From: Methylobacterium durans | GTDB taxonomy: Bacteria; Pseudomonadota; Alphaproteobacteria; Rhizobiales; Beijerinckiaceae | Assembly: GCF_003173715.1 (NCBI RefSeq) | Contig: NZ_CP029550.1 | Location: forward strand, 6,588,001-6,652,000 | Length of the DNA: 64,000 bases | Direction of reading: 5' to 3' | Part shown: piece by piece, positions 13,664-30,109 of the stretch | Position numbering within the stretch: the stretch's first letter is position 1 | How the letters are laid out: each line of letters starts with the position of its first letter | Notes under the pieces: generated by a model | The model's database searches: none | Told to the model about the DNA's origin: nothing | The model's input: the letters and a program-made list of their open reading frames with translations, nothing else | Position numbers and translations under genes: made by a program

Positions 13664-13692
13664 TCTCCCGATCGTCGTCTTTGGCCTGCGCC

Positions 13693-17900
<4,208 letters not shown>

Positions 17901-18072
17901 CTACTCCTTGATGAGCGGGCCGCCCCGCGCCCGGGAAGCCGCGCCTTGAAACGATCGGCGCAGCGCCCTGCCGGGGCGCCGCTGGCCGTGGATATCGTCG
18001 GGAGGCCCCGCCCCTCCCCGCTCGGACCGTGCCGGGCTCGCGCGCCGGCACGGGAGGTGTCGCCTGTCGGCC

Positions 18073-22200
<4,128 letters not shown>

Positions 22201-22336
22201 GTGACCTCGCTCCACCATCTTCCGCGTCCTGGTTGCCCGGGGAAAGCCTCGCTTCCCGCGCCGGGCCGTGACGCGCGCCCCGCCGGACCGCGCCACCCGA
22301 ACTGAATTCCCATGTCGGGCCGTTCCAGGCCCACCG

Positions 22337-22383
22337 GTCGCCCGAAGCGACCTTAGCCCGCGGGTGATCTCACCCGCGGGCTC
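22337..22383 (-). promoter_or_regulatory. Two hairpins in the rplL-rpoB spacer
   Basis: The 246-base spacer contains a 12-bp perfect stem, agcccgcgggtg / cacccgcgggct (22356-22367 with 22372-22383), and just after it in the transcript a 6-bp stem ggtcgc / gcgacc (22337-22342 with 22348-22353). Neither is followed by a T-run. In E. coli this spacer holds a partial terminator and an RNase III site that set the ratio of L7/L12 to beta; the hairpins here could do the same. Confidence 0.45.
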
Positions 22384-22446
22384 GGTCACGGAAGGCTGAG
22401 GCCAGCCTCCCGCGCGGTGACGGGCCGGGAACGGCCCATCGGGGTC

Positions 22447-22824
22447 TTACTTGAGCTCGACCTTGGCGCCGGCCTTCTCGAGCTGGGCCTTGATCTTCTC
22501 GGCCTCGTCCTTGGCCACCGACTCCTTGACGGGCTTCGGCGCGCCCTCGACGAGGTCCTTGGCCTCCTTGAGGCCGAGGCCGGTGATCGCGCGGACCTCC
22601 TTGATGACCTCGATCTTCTTGTCGCCGGCCGAGGCGAGCACGACCGTGAACTCGGTCTGCTCCTCGACGGGGGCGGCAGCGGCGCCGGCGGCCGGGCCGG
22701 CGGCCACGGCGACGGCGGCCGCGGCGGAGACGCCCCACTTCTCTTCCAGCATCTTGGCGAGGTCGGCGGCCTCGAGGACGGTCAGCGACGAGAGGTCGTC
22801 GACGAGCTTGGCAAGATCAGCCAT
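22447..22824 (-). CDS. rplL: 50S ribosomal protein L7/L12 (bL12)
   Basis: 125 residues. bL12 forms the flexible stalk that recruits translation GTPases, as dimers on L10. The N-terminal dimerisation helices ([20 protein letters not shown]), an Ala/Gly/Pro-rich hinge (about residues 34-55) and the C-terminal factor-binding domain (EKTEFTVVL-type, [20 protein letters not shown]) are all visible. It is co-transcribed with rplJ, 60 bases downstream of it. Confidence 0.98.
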   Translation of the reverse strand: MADLAKLVDDLSSLTVLEAADLAKMLEEKWGVSAAAAVAVAAGPAAGAAAAPVEEQTEFTVVLASAGDKKIEVIKEVRAITGLGLKEAKDLVEGAPKPVKESVAKDEAEKIKAQLEKAGAKVELK

Positions 22825-22885
22825 GTCTTAAGTTCCCTTACGATATCGGTTTGAACGGTTGATTTTGAAAGGGGTGAACCGACCC

Positions 22886-23404
22886 TCAGGCCGCTTCGTC
22901 CTTCTTGGCATAGGCTCCGAACACGCGGGCGAGCTTGGCCGCCGGCGCGTTGACGACCTGGGCGACCTTGGTCGCGGGAGCCTGCACGAGGCCCACGATC
23001 TTGGCGCGCAGTTCGTCGAGGGACGGGAGCGAGGCGAGGGCCTTCACGCCGTCCGGGTTCAGAGCGGTCGTACCCATGGCGCCGCCGAGGATCACGAGCT
23101 TGTCGTTGGCCTTGGCGAAATCCACCGCCACCTTGGCGGCCGCGACCGGATCGCTGGAATAGGCCAGCAGGGTCGGACCCTTCAGGAGGGGCTTGATGGA
23201 GGCGACGTCCGTGCCATCGAGAGCGATGTTGGCGAGGCGGTTCTTGGCGACCTTCACGGTGGCGCCGGCCTGCTTCATCTGCGAACGCAGCTTCTGCATC
23301 TCGGCGACCGTGAGGCCCTTGTAGTGGGCCACGACGACGACGGCCGTGTTCGCGAACACGCCGTTGAGCGTCGAGACGAGATCAGCTTTTGCTGTCCGGT
23401 CCAC
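22886..23404 (-). CDS. rplJ: 50S ribosomal protein L10 (uL10), GTG start
   Basis: 172 residues from a GTG at 23404 ([17 protein letters not shown]), with GGAGAG ending six bases upstream as ribosome-binding site. The frame is open upstream, but without conservation. uL10 is the base of the bL12 stalk; RNA-binding N-terminal domain and C-terminal helix ([17 protein letters not shown]) are typical. In many bacteria L10 with L12 represses its own mRNA by binding the leader, and the leader here is long enough (about 420 bases). Confidence 0.95.
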   Translation of the reverse strand: MDRTAKADLVSTLNGVFANTAVVVVAHYKGLTVAEMQKLRSQMKQAGATVKVAKNRLANIALDGTDVASIKPLLKGPTLLAYSSDPVAAAKVAVDFAKANDKLVILGGAMGTTALNPDGVKALASLPSLDELRAKIVGLVQAPATKVAQVVNAPAAKLARVFGAYAKKDEAA

Positions 23405-24061
23405 TGGGGCTCTCTCCGGTTGGCGGAACCCGGGTTCGGGTCCGCCGGTTGCACTTGCCGCCCGGGACGGATCTCGGCCTTTGGAATCAGCCGGAACGTC
23501 CGCGGACGACGCTTCACGGCCCTGTCCCCCGGCGCCCGCCCGGATGGGCGGCCGACGTGGGTTGAGAAGGTTCAAACCGATGCCTCCTCCGCCCGCGGTT
23601 GCGGCCGGACGAGGGACTTGGAATTCGGTCTTCCCCGTCTGTGCAGGCTGGGGGATTAAGCCGGTCGCCCGGCGCCTGCAGTCTCGGACAGGACATGGCC
23701 GGACGCGGCCCTGAGAAGCTTCTCGCCCCGCAGGTCCTTCCGGCCATCGCCGCCCGGTCACCCAGGCGGCATCTCGAACGGAACCGGCCGTACGGACGGT
23801 CCCAAAACCTCAACGTGAATTCGTGGAGCGCGGTGTATAGAGCCTAGCAAGCCGCCTGCCAAGACCTCACGCGCGACAATTCCGTCGCAGGCAAGCGGAT
23901 CCCGCTTCCCGCCGCGCCTTCCGCCCGCTCGCCTGCCCCGTCTCCCGCCAAGCCTTCGCCAAGCCTCCGCCCACCTTCCGGCGCGGGCCTCCGCTCCCAG
24001 GATCCGGCATCCGCCTCCCCGGACGCCGGCTCCCCGCCCGGGTTGCGGGGCCTGCGCCCGG
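23405..24061 (-). other. Leader of rplJ and spacer to the hpnP-like gene
   Basis: A 657-base interval. The part nearest rplJ (23405 to about 23828) is the transcribed leader from the promoter at 23834-23862 and is the likely site of L10 autoregulation, though no particular fold was proven. The part from 23863 to 24061 lies after the hpnP-like stop codon; its minus strand is purine-rich, with repeats of GGCGGAGGCTTGGCGAAGGC type. No gene and no T-run terminator were recognised there. Confidence 0.5.
23834..23862 (-). promoter_or_regulatory. Promoter of rplJ-rplL-rpoB-rpoC
   Basis: On the minus strand -35 TTGGCA (23857-23862) and -10 TATACA (23834-23839) are separated by exactly 17 bases, an almost consensus sigma-70 promoter. 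It lies downstream of the hpnP-like gene and upstream of rplJ, so the rplJL-rpoBC unit need not depend on read-through. The predicted leader is about 420 nucleotides. Confidence 0.75.
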
Positions 24062-25690
24062 TCAGGTCGGCAGGAACCGGCGCGCCGCCTGCCACCAGGG
24101 CCGGTTGCGGTCGCGCTCGCGCTGCTCGGCCTTGGCCGCGTAGAAGGAGGCGTTGTGCTCGCCCCGCAGGGCCTCGCGGGTGAAGCGGATCAGGTGGTGG
24201 GCGACGAAGCCCATGTTGAAGACCGCCTCGACCTGGCCCTTGCGCAGGGCATGGCCCGCCGCCTGCCAGAAGGGCTTGCGGTAATCCGAGAACAGGCCGA
24301 CCCGGGTGATGATGTTGAAGCCGAGGATCAGGCCGCGCCGCAGGTTCGTGACGGTGAGCTTGCCCTTCGTCGGCGTGACGATGCGGTTGCCGTAGGTCAC
24401 GTCGCACTGGTGCTTGAAGCGCTCGAAGATCTTCTCCGGCGCGTAGGCGTGCGCGATGGCGCGCCGCCAGCTCGCCACCACGTCGTCGTGGGGGCGCTTG
24501 AACAGCACGTTCGATTCGAGCGCCACGTCGTGGACGAGGCGGTTCTCCCGCTCCAGCCGGTCCCAGAGAGGCGTCTTCGGCAGGGCCTGGAGCAGGTTGA
24601 TCGTCAGGACGGGAATCGCCGAACGGTCGATGAAGTCGATCAGGTTGTCCTCGGACTTCTCCGTGTCGGTGTCGAGGCCGAGGATGATCCCCGAGGTCAC
24701 CTCCAGCCCGTAGCTGTTCAGGGTCGCGATCGCCTCGTACATCGGCACCGCGGCGTTGTGCTTCTTGTCGATGCCGGCGAGCGCGTCCTCCTCCGGCGTC
24801 TCGATGCCGACGAACACGGTCATGAAGTTCGCCTGCCGCATCAGCTCCAGGATCTCGGGCTGCTTGGCCATGTTGAGGGTCGCCTCGCAGGCGAATTGCA
24901 GCGGGTAGTCGTTCCGCTTCTGCCACTCCACGAGGTGCGGGAGCATGTCCCGCGTCGCCTTGCGGTTGCCGATGAAATTGTCGTCGACGAAGTAGACCAC
25001 CGCCGGGTGGCCGGGCTGGGCCACGATCGCGTCGAGCTCGGCGCACATCTGCTCCGGGCTCTTCAGCCGGGGCTGGCGGCCGTAGAGCTGCGGGATGTCG
25101 CAGAACTCGCACCGGTAGGGGCAGCCCGAGGAGAATTGCAGCGAGCCGATCAGGTAGCGCTTGAGCGGCACGGCCTCGTAGGCCGGCGCCGGGAAGTCGG
25201 CGAGCGCCAGGCGGTCGACCGTCTCGAGGCGCACCTGCGCGAGCGGCCGCGTCAGGTCGCGGTCGAGGATCTCGACCAGCCGGTCGGTGGCGTCGCCGAT
25301 CTCGCCGAGGTGCAGGTAGTCGAAATCGGGGTACTTCTCGGGTGAGCCCGACACCGAGGGGCCGCCGAGCACCGTGACCTTGCCGGCCGCGTGCGCGCGG
25401 GTGTTGATGTCGTGGATCTGCGGCGCCTGGATGTGCATGCCGGAGACGAAGACCGCGTCCGCCCAGGCGAATTCCTCGGGCGTGGCCCGCCGGATGTTCT
25501 CATCGATGAACCGGCACTCCCAGGCTTCCGGCATGTAGGCCGCGATCAGCAGGAGCCCCTGGGGCGGCATGAACGCCTTCACGCCGCCCATCAGGGGGTA
25601 GGCGTGTGAGAAGGTGCCGAAGGAGGGCGTGTAGGCGGGGAAGACGCAGAGGACGCGTCGGCGGGACGAGACCGTGAGGGAGCATCGCAT
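24062..25690 (-). CDS. hpnP: Cobalamin-binding radical SAM protein, HpnP-like (hopanoid C-2 methylase)
   Basis: 542 residues from the ATG at 25690. The N-terminal third (about 10-150) looks like a B12-binding domain, with MPPQGLLLIAAYMPE and FVSGMHIQ motifs. The radical SAM cluster motif is Cys190-x3-Cys194-x2-Cys197 (CPYRCEFC), followed by FVDDNFIGN and GIILGLDTDT. The C-terminal 150 residues match the extra domain of this subfamily (DUF4070-like). HpnP adds a methyl group at C-2 of hopanoids, using methylcobalamin and SAM. The family call is firm; hpnP itself is recognised from memory of motifs and could be a close paralogue. It interrupts the rplKA/rplJL ribosomal block. Confidence 0.65.
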   Translation of the reverse strand: MRCSLTVSSRRRVLCVFPAYTPSFGTFSHAYPLMGGVKAFMPPQGLLLIAAYMPEAWECRFIDENIRRATPEEFAWADAVFVSGMHIQAPQIHDINTRAHAAGKVTVLGGPSVSGSPEKYPDFDYLHLGEIGDATDRLVEILDRDLTRPLAQVRLETVDRLALADFPAPAYEAVPLKRYLIGSLQFSSGCPYRCEFCDIPQLYGRQPRLKSPEQMCAELDAIVAQPGHPAVVYFVDDNFIGNRKATRDMLPHLVEWQKRNDYPLQFACEATLNMAKQPEILELMRQANFMTVFVGIETPEEDALAGIDKKHNAAVPMYEAIATLNSYGLEVTSGIILGLDTDTEKSEDNLIDFIDRSAIPVLTINLLQALPKTPLWDRLERENRLVHDVALESNVLFKRPHDDVVASWRRAIAHAYAPEKIFERFKHQCDVTYGNRIVTPTKGKLTVTNLRRGLILGFNIITRVGLFSDYRKPFWQAAGHALRKGQVEAVFNMGFVAHHLIRFTREALRGEHNASFYAAKAEQRERDRNRPWWQAARRFLPT

Positions 25691-25918
25691 GGCTCCGTAT
25701 CTAGCACAGGCTGAGCCGATGGCGCCCCCCTCCTCGCGCCGATGTGCAGGGCGTTTTCGCCGGGACAGGTGCCGCCCGCGCGGCCCCCCGCCCCATGATC
25801 GCGATCTACGCGGCCCGGTGCCGTTCGTGATCGCGCGCGCACGCGTTCGGGGGGCGCACACGAAAACGCCCGGCCGTTTCCGGCCGGGCGCTTCCGCAAT
25901 CGTTTCGGCGGTGCCGGA
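25691..25918 (-). other. Spacer between rplA and the hpnP-like gene
   Basis: 228 bases. It holds the rplA terminator next to rplA and presumably the promoter of the hpnP-like gene; no convincing -35/-10 pair was found there. Confidence 0.4.
25861..25890 (-). terminator. Terminator of the rplK-rplA operon
   Basis: Perfect 10-bp stem, cgcccggccg / cggccgggcg (25867-25876 with 25881-25890), with loop TTTC (GAAA on the transcript). On the minus strand it is followed by TTTTCG. It starts 29 bases past the rplA stop codon. It separates rplKA from the hpnP-like gene. Confidence 0.85.
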
Positions 25919-26617
25919 TCAGGCCGTGAGCACGCTCGACGGCTCGACCTTCACGCCCGGGCCCATCGTCGAGGTGACGGCGATGCGCTGGATGTAGGTG
26001 CCCTTGGCGCCCGTCGGCTTGGCCTTGGCCACCGCGTCCGCGAAGGCCTTGATGTTCTCGACGAGCTTCGCCTCGTCGAAGGAGACCTTGCCGATGCCGG
26101 CGTGCACGATGCCCGCCTTCTCGACGCGGAACTCGACCGAGCCGCCCTTGGCGCCTGCGACCGCACCCTTCACGTCCATCGTGACGGTGCCGACCTTCGG
26201 GTTCGGCATCAGGCCGCGCGGGCCCAGCACCTTGCCGAGGCGGCCGACGAGCGGCATCAGGTCCGGGGTCGCGATGCAGCGGTCGAACTCGATCTTGCCG
26301 CCCTGGACGATCTCGAGGAGATCCTCGGCGCCCACGATGTCGGCGCCCGCCGCCTTGGCCTCGTCGGCCTTGGCGCCGCGGGCGAACACCGCCACGCGGA
26401 CCGTGCGGCCGGAGCCGTTCGGCAGGTTGCAGACGCCGCGGACCATCTGGTCGGCGTGGCGCGGGTCGACGCCGAGATTCATCGAGACCTCGACGGTCTC
26501 GTCGAACTTGGCGTTGGCCTTCGACTTCACGAGCTTGATCGCCTCGTCGATGGCGTAGAGCTTCTGCGGCTCGATGCCCTCGCGGGCGGCGCGGATGCGC
26601 TTACCTTCACGTGCCAT
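25919..26617 (-). CDS. rplA: 50S ribosomal protein L1 (uL1)
   Basis: 232 residues from the ATG at 26617 ([17 protein letters not shown]). uL1 forms the mobile stalk at the E site and represses the L11 operon in E. coli. The signature [20 protein letters not shown] followed by PNPKVGTVT is intact. It follows rplK after 13 bases and is followed by a strong terminator, so rplK and rplA form the end of a transcription unit here rather than running into rplJ. Confidence 0.98.
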   Translation of the reverse strand: MAREGKRIRAAREGIEPQKLYAIDEAIKLVKSKANAKFDETVEVSMNLGVDPRHADQMVRGVCNLPNGSGRTVRVAVFARGAKADEAKAAGADIVGAEDLLEIVQGGKIEFDRCIATPDLMPLVGRLGKVLGPRGLMPNPKVGTVTMDVKGAVAGAKGGSVEFRVEKAGIVHAGIGKVSFDEAKLVENIKAFADAVAKAKPTGAKGTYIQRIAVTSTMGPGVKVEPSSVLTA

Positions 26618-26630
26618 GCTGCCCTCCCGC

Positions 26631-27080
26631 TCAAGCGACCACGTCGAGGCCCATGGCCCGCGCGGAGCCACGGATCATCGCGACGGCGGCGTCGACCGAG
26701 TCGCAGTTCAGGTCCGGCATCTTCCGCTCCGCGATCTCGCGGAGCTGGGCCTCGGTGACCTTGCCGACCTTCGGGCCCTTGCCCGGGGTCTTGGAGCCGG
26801 AGGCCGGCTTCTTGCCGAGCTTCAGGCCCGCCGCCTTCTTCAGGAAGAAGGTGACCGGAGGCTGCTTCATCTCGAAGGTGAAGGACCGGTCCTGATACGC
26901 GGTGATGATCACCGGGATCGGGGTGCCCTTCTCCATCTGCGCGGTCTTCGCGTTGAAGGCCTTGCAGAATTCCATGATGTTGAGGCCGCGCTGACCGAGC
27001 GCGGGGCCGATCGGCGGCGACGGGTTGGCGGCGCCGGCCGGGACCTGAAGCTTCACGTAGCCCGTGATCTTCTTCGCCAT
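26631..27080 (-). CDS. rplK: 50S ribosomal protein L11 (uL11)
   Basis: 149 residues. uL11 binds the GTPase-associated centre of 23S rRNA with L10 and is needed for RelA-dependent stringent response; it is the thiostrepton target. The N-terminal motif [20 protein letters not shown] and the C-terminal RNA-binding domain ([10 protein letters not shown] end) are present. It lies between nusG and rplA as in most bacteria. Confidence 0.98.
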   Translation of the reverse strand: MAKKITGYVKLQVPAGAANPSPPIGPALGQRGLNIMEFCKAFNAKTAQMEKGTPIPVIITAYQDRSFTFEMKQPPVTFFLKKAAGLKLGKKPASGSKTPGKGPKVGKVTEAQLREIAERKMPDLNCDSVDAAVAMIRGSARAMGLDVVA

Positions 27081-27231
27081 GGGACTGCTCCCAAATGTTG
27101 CCCGCGGCCGGGCTGCCTAGGGCACCGGCGGGACGGGCGGTTGCAGGTCGCGGTGCGGTCCGTGGATCCCGGCGGCGAACCGGGCGGACCTCCCGCGGAT
27201 GATCGGGCGGCCGGGGGCCGGCCCGCTACGG

Positions 27232-27774
27232 TCAGGCCTTCTCGACCTGCGCGTATTCGAGTTCCACCGGGGTGGCGCGCCCGAAGATCGAGACGGCGAC
27301 CTTGAGGCGGGAGCGGCTCTCGTCGATCTCCTCGACGGTGCCGTTGAAGCTCGCGAACGGCCCGTCGGCGACGCGCACCGTCTCGCCGATCTCGAAGGAG
27401 ATCGAGGGCTTCGGCCGGTCGACGCCCTCGGCGACCTGGCCCTTGATGCGCTCGGCCTCGGCGTCCGGGATCGGCACCGGCTTCGACTTGTCGGCGCCGA
27501 GGAAGCCCGTGACCTTGGGCGTGTTCTTGATGAGATGGTAGACCTCGTCCGTGAGGTCGCACTTCACCAGCACGTAGCCGGGGAAGAACTTCCGCTCGGC
27601 GTCAACCTTGCGGCCGCGGCGCACCTCGGTGACCTTCTCGGTCGGCACCATCACCTCGTCGAAGAGGTCGGTCAGCCCGCGCTGGGCCGCCTGGTCCTTG
27701 ATGGACTGGGCGACCTTGTTCTCGAAGTTCGAGTAGGCGTGGACGATGTACCAGCGCTTCGACACGGCTCTCAT
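27232..27774 (-). CDS. nusG: Transcription termination/antitermination factor NusG
   Basis: 180 residues from the ATG at 27774 (MRAVSKRWYIVHAYSNFENK). The frame is open upstream, but only from here does it match. The N-terminal NGN domain (WYIVHAYSNFE, FPGYVLVKCDLTDEVYHLI) contacts RNA polymerase; the C-terminal KOW domain (FEIGETVRVADGPFASFNG) binds Rho or S10. A GTG four codons in is an alternative start. It follows secE in the conserved secE-nusG-rplK-rplA order. Confidence 0.97.
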   Translation of the reverse strand: MRAVSKRWYIVHAYSNFENKVAQSIKDQAAQRGLTDLFDEVMVPTEKVTEVRRGRKVDAERKFFPGYVLVKCDLTDEVYHLIKNTPKVTGFLGADKSKPVPIPDAEAERIKGQVAEGVDRPKPSISFEIGETVRVADGPFASFNGTVEEIDESRSRLKVAVSIFGRATPVELEYAQVEKA

Positions 27775-27830
27775 CAACTCCGGACGTCCGCGGGCCCCGT
27801 GATCCGGGACCCGGAATTCTGCTTCAGGCG

Positions 27831-28127
27831 TCAGACCCCGAGGATCACGCCGACGAGGTAGCGCAGGGCCTGATCCACCACGGTGAAGAACAGGCTCGCG
27901 GCGACCACCATGATGAACACCATGATGGTCGTGATGGTGGTCTCCTTGCGGCTCGGCCAGGTGACCTTGCGGCCCTCGTCGCGGACCTGCTGGATGAAGT
28001 CCAGCGGGCCCGTGCGCTTCGGCGCGGGCCGCGTCGGGGGCGTCTGGCGCGGCGGCGTCGGCGTCGACGATCCGCGCGGGGTGCCACGCGTCAGGTCCAT
28101 CTTCTTCGTCGCTTCGTTCGATGCCAT
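27831..28127 (-). CDS. secE: Preprotein translocase subunit SecE
   Basis: 98 residues. SecE clamps SecY in the SecYEG channel of the inner membrane. The conserved amphipathic segment FIQQVRDEGRKVTWPSRKE is followed by one membrane helix (TIMVFIMVVAASLFFTVVDQ). The N-terminal 35 residues are Pro/Thr/Arg-rich and poorly conserved. It is one-helix SecE, as in most bacteria other than E. coli. Its neighbours nusG and tRNA-Trp are standard. Confidence 0.97.
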   Translation of the reverse strand: MASNEATKKMDLTRGTPRGSSTPTPPRQTPPTRPAPKRTGPLDFIQQVRDEGRKVTWPSRKETTITTIMVFIMVVAASLFFTVVDQALRYLVGVILGV

Positions 28128-28231
28128 GGCGCCGTAACCGGGGAGATTCGAGTCCGGGAAAGAGAGGGCGCGGCGCCCTGGGCTCTGGGTAAGCCCGCAC
28201 CGACGGCCATCATCGATCTCGGAGTGCGCCC

Positions 28232-28260
28232 GCTCTAGCGCAAGTCCGCCGCCTTGTCGA
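28232..28260 (-). promoter_or_regulatory. Possible promoter of secE-nusG
   Basis: On the minus strand TCGACA (28255-28260) and TAGAGC (28232-28237) are separated by 17 bases, between tRNA-Trp and secE. The match to consensus is moderate; the position and direction support it. Confidence 0.4.
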
Positions 28261-28302
28261 CAGGCTACGGTCCGTACGGATCAGCGGGCTGGCAAAGGGG
28301 AA

Positions 28303-28379
28303 TGGCAGGAGTGGAGGGACTCGAACCCGCAACCTCCGGTTTTGGAGACCGGCGCTCTGACCAGTTGAGCTACACTCCT
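28303..28379 (-). tRNA. tRNA-Trp (CCA anticodon)
   Basis: The minus strand folds as a complete tRNA. The acceptor AGGAGTG pairs with CACTCCT. The D-arm is GCTCAACTGGTCAGAGC. The anticodon stem CCGGT/ACCGG has loop CTCCAAA with anticodon CCA. The T-arm contains GGGTTCGAGTCCC. The discriminator is G73 and CCA is encoded. tRNA-Trp between tuf and secE is the usual alphaproteobacterial arrangement. Confidence 0.97.
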
Positions 28380-28707
28380 AGGCGCCACGCTCCATGCCCC
28401 ATCGCGCGCCGCCGCGCAAGGGGGCGACCTGCCTGCGGGGCCTCAGCGGCCGTGGTCGGCGAGTTCGGGAGCGGTGAGGGGGCGCAGGCCCCCTTGGGCG
28501 TAGCGGAACAGCTCGTCGCTGCGGCTGTACGGACCCTTTTGGAAGGAGTCGCGGACGACCTTCGCGATCCGTGCCCGGGCTTCGCTGTCGGGCGTCCACG
28601 CGATGATGAACTCGCGCGTCGGGGCGGCCACGACGATCTCGGGTGTGCCAAGCGCCTTCCGAACGCGCTCCATGAAGCCGGGCAGCAGCAGTCGGCTCGC
28701 GGCTTAG

Positions 28708-28721
28708 CATTACAGTTGCAG
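28708..28721 (+). repeat. Left terminal inverted repeat of the IS
   Basis: cattacagttgcag, identical to the reverse complement of 30096-30109. Confidence 0.85.
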
Positions 28722-28762
28722 GGTGAGGCTCCTATCTGAGTGGTTTCGGATGGGAGAGCGCG

Positions 28763-30107
28763 ATGTCCTCAACCTCGCTCGAATCGACGCTGGAGCTCTG
28801 GTCGACGACACTGCGGCAGGCCAAGCAGCGCATCCGCCCGCTGTTTGCCGCCCCGAGCGTCGCCGCCTCCGCCAACGCCTTCCTGGAGGGCTTGCTTGGG
28901 GGTGAGCGGCGCAAGACCGGCTGGATGCGGGCTGAAGCTGCTGGTGATCCAGGCCCCTGGCGCCAGCAGGCTGTCCTCGGTCGCACGCACTGGGACGCGG
29001 AGGCGCTGCGGGACGTGGTGCGTGACTACGTCCTCGAGACGCTCGGCTCACCTGACGCGGTGGTGGTGATCGACGAGACCGGCTTCTTGAAGCAGGGCAG
29101 AGCCTCGTGCGGTGTGGGCCGGCAGTACACAGGCTCAGCTGGCAAGATCACCAACTGCCAGATCGGGGTGTTTGCCGCCTACGTCTCGGATCAGGGCCAC
29201 GCCTTCATCGATCGTCAGCTGTACCTGCCCAAAGCCTGGGCCGGAGACCCGGCTCGAAGGCGGACGGCGCATGTGCCGGAGGCCATCACCTTTGCCACCA
29301 AGCCGCAGCTGGCGCTGGCCATGATCGAGCGGGCGATAAAGGCAGAGGTGCCGTTTGCGTGGGTTGCGGCTGACAGCATCTACGGGGTTGGCGAGATCGA
29401 GCTGGCGCTGCGCCGTGCGTACAAGGGCTACGTGCTCGGTGTCACGGGTCAGCATCGGTTCTGGTCCTGGGACCAAAACCTCGACGTCGCGGGCACCGCC
29501 GAGGAGATCGCCAAGGATCTCTCCAAGACAGACTGGATCCGGCTCTCGGCCGGATCTGGCACGAAGGGACCGCGCCTGTTCGACTGGGCCTACCTGCCGC
29601 TGGCCACGCTGCCGGCGGATGCGCTCGACGCCGCTCTTGATCAGAGCGTGTGGACGCGCGGCCTGCTCGTGCGGCGCAGCCTGTCGGACGGGAGCTTCTC
29701 CTACTTCACCACTTGGTGCCCGGCCGGCACGCCGGTGCAGACGCTGGTGGCCGTGGAGGGGCGACGCTGGGCCATCGAGGACGCGTTCGAGACCGCCAAG
29801 ACGGAGCTCGGGCTGGCCCACAACGAGAGCCGTTCGTGGCACGGCTGGCACCGGCACGTCAGCTTGGTGATGCTGGCTTTTGCGATGTTGGCGCGGGTGC
29901 GCCGGTTGGCCAACGGAACGCCCCCAAAAACGCCGCTCATCGCCAAGCTCGCCGGTGCCGTGGTCCATTCAGGAGATCCGGCGCGTGGCGATGCGGCTGG
30001 CGCAGCGGCGCATTGAGCCCGCGCTCGTGCTCGCTTGGTCAGCCTGGCGGCGCGCCCACCAAGCTGCCGCCCGACAGGCGCACCTCAGAACGAAACTGCA
30101 ACTGTAA
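28763..30107 (+). pseudogene. IS701-family transposase, frameshifted near its C-terminus
   Basis: The first frame runs 28763-30016. It carries the DDE-type motifs VVVIDETGFLKQG, CGVGRQYTGSAGKITNCQIG and AVEGRRWAIEDAFETAKTE with the last catalytic Glu in WAIEDAFE. The family-typical C-terminus (WSIQEIRRVAMRL, LVLAWSAWRRAHQAAARQAH) is in the +1 frame and ends at 30107 just inside the right repeat. One extra base (or two missing) between about 29920 and 29965 explains this; the CCCCCAAAAA run is the best candidate. Either the element is dead or the base is a sequence error. Confidence 0.85.
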
Positions 30108-30109
30108 TG
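30096..30109 (+). repeat. Right terminal inverted repeat of the IS
   Basis: ctgcaactgtaatg, the exact reverse complement of 28708-28721. Confidence 0.85.

Larger units (their letters stand above)
13274..13692 (-). other. Intergenic region between rpoC and rpsL
   Basis: A 419-base gap. It contains, in the direction of transcription, a hairpin terminator just after rpoC (13641-13663), a promoter (13504-13532) and a long leader for rpsL. A second, weaker promoter-like pair, CTGACG with a 17-base spacer and TACGAG, can be read on the minus strand at 13389-13417. No coding sequence was recognised in it. Confidence 0.6.
28708..30109 (+). mobile_element. IS701-family insertion sequence
   Basis: A 1402-base element bounded by perfect 14-bp terminal inverted repeats (cattacagttgcag). 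It contains one DDE transposase gene that fills nearly all of it. Both length and gene fit IS701. No 4-bp target duplication is visible: the flanks are TTAG on the left and GTCG on the right. This suggests rearrangement or small deletion after insertion. It splits a gene on the opposite strand. Confidence 0.9.

Noticed and set aside
23863..24061. Coding sequence downstream of the hpnP-like gene
   Set aside because: Open frames here have a strongly biased composition (Pro/Arg/Ala or Gly/Glu) from purine-rich repeats, with no start signal and no similarity to a known protein.
29921..29931. CCCAAAA-type slippery heptamer as a programmed -1 frameshift site in the transposase
   Set aside because: The conserved C-terminus is in the +1 frame relative to the first part, so a -1 slip would enter the wrong frame.
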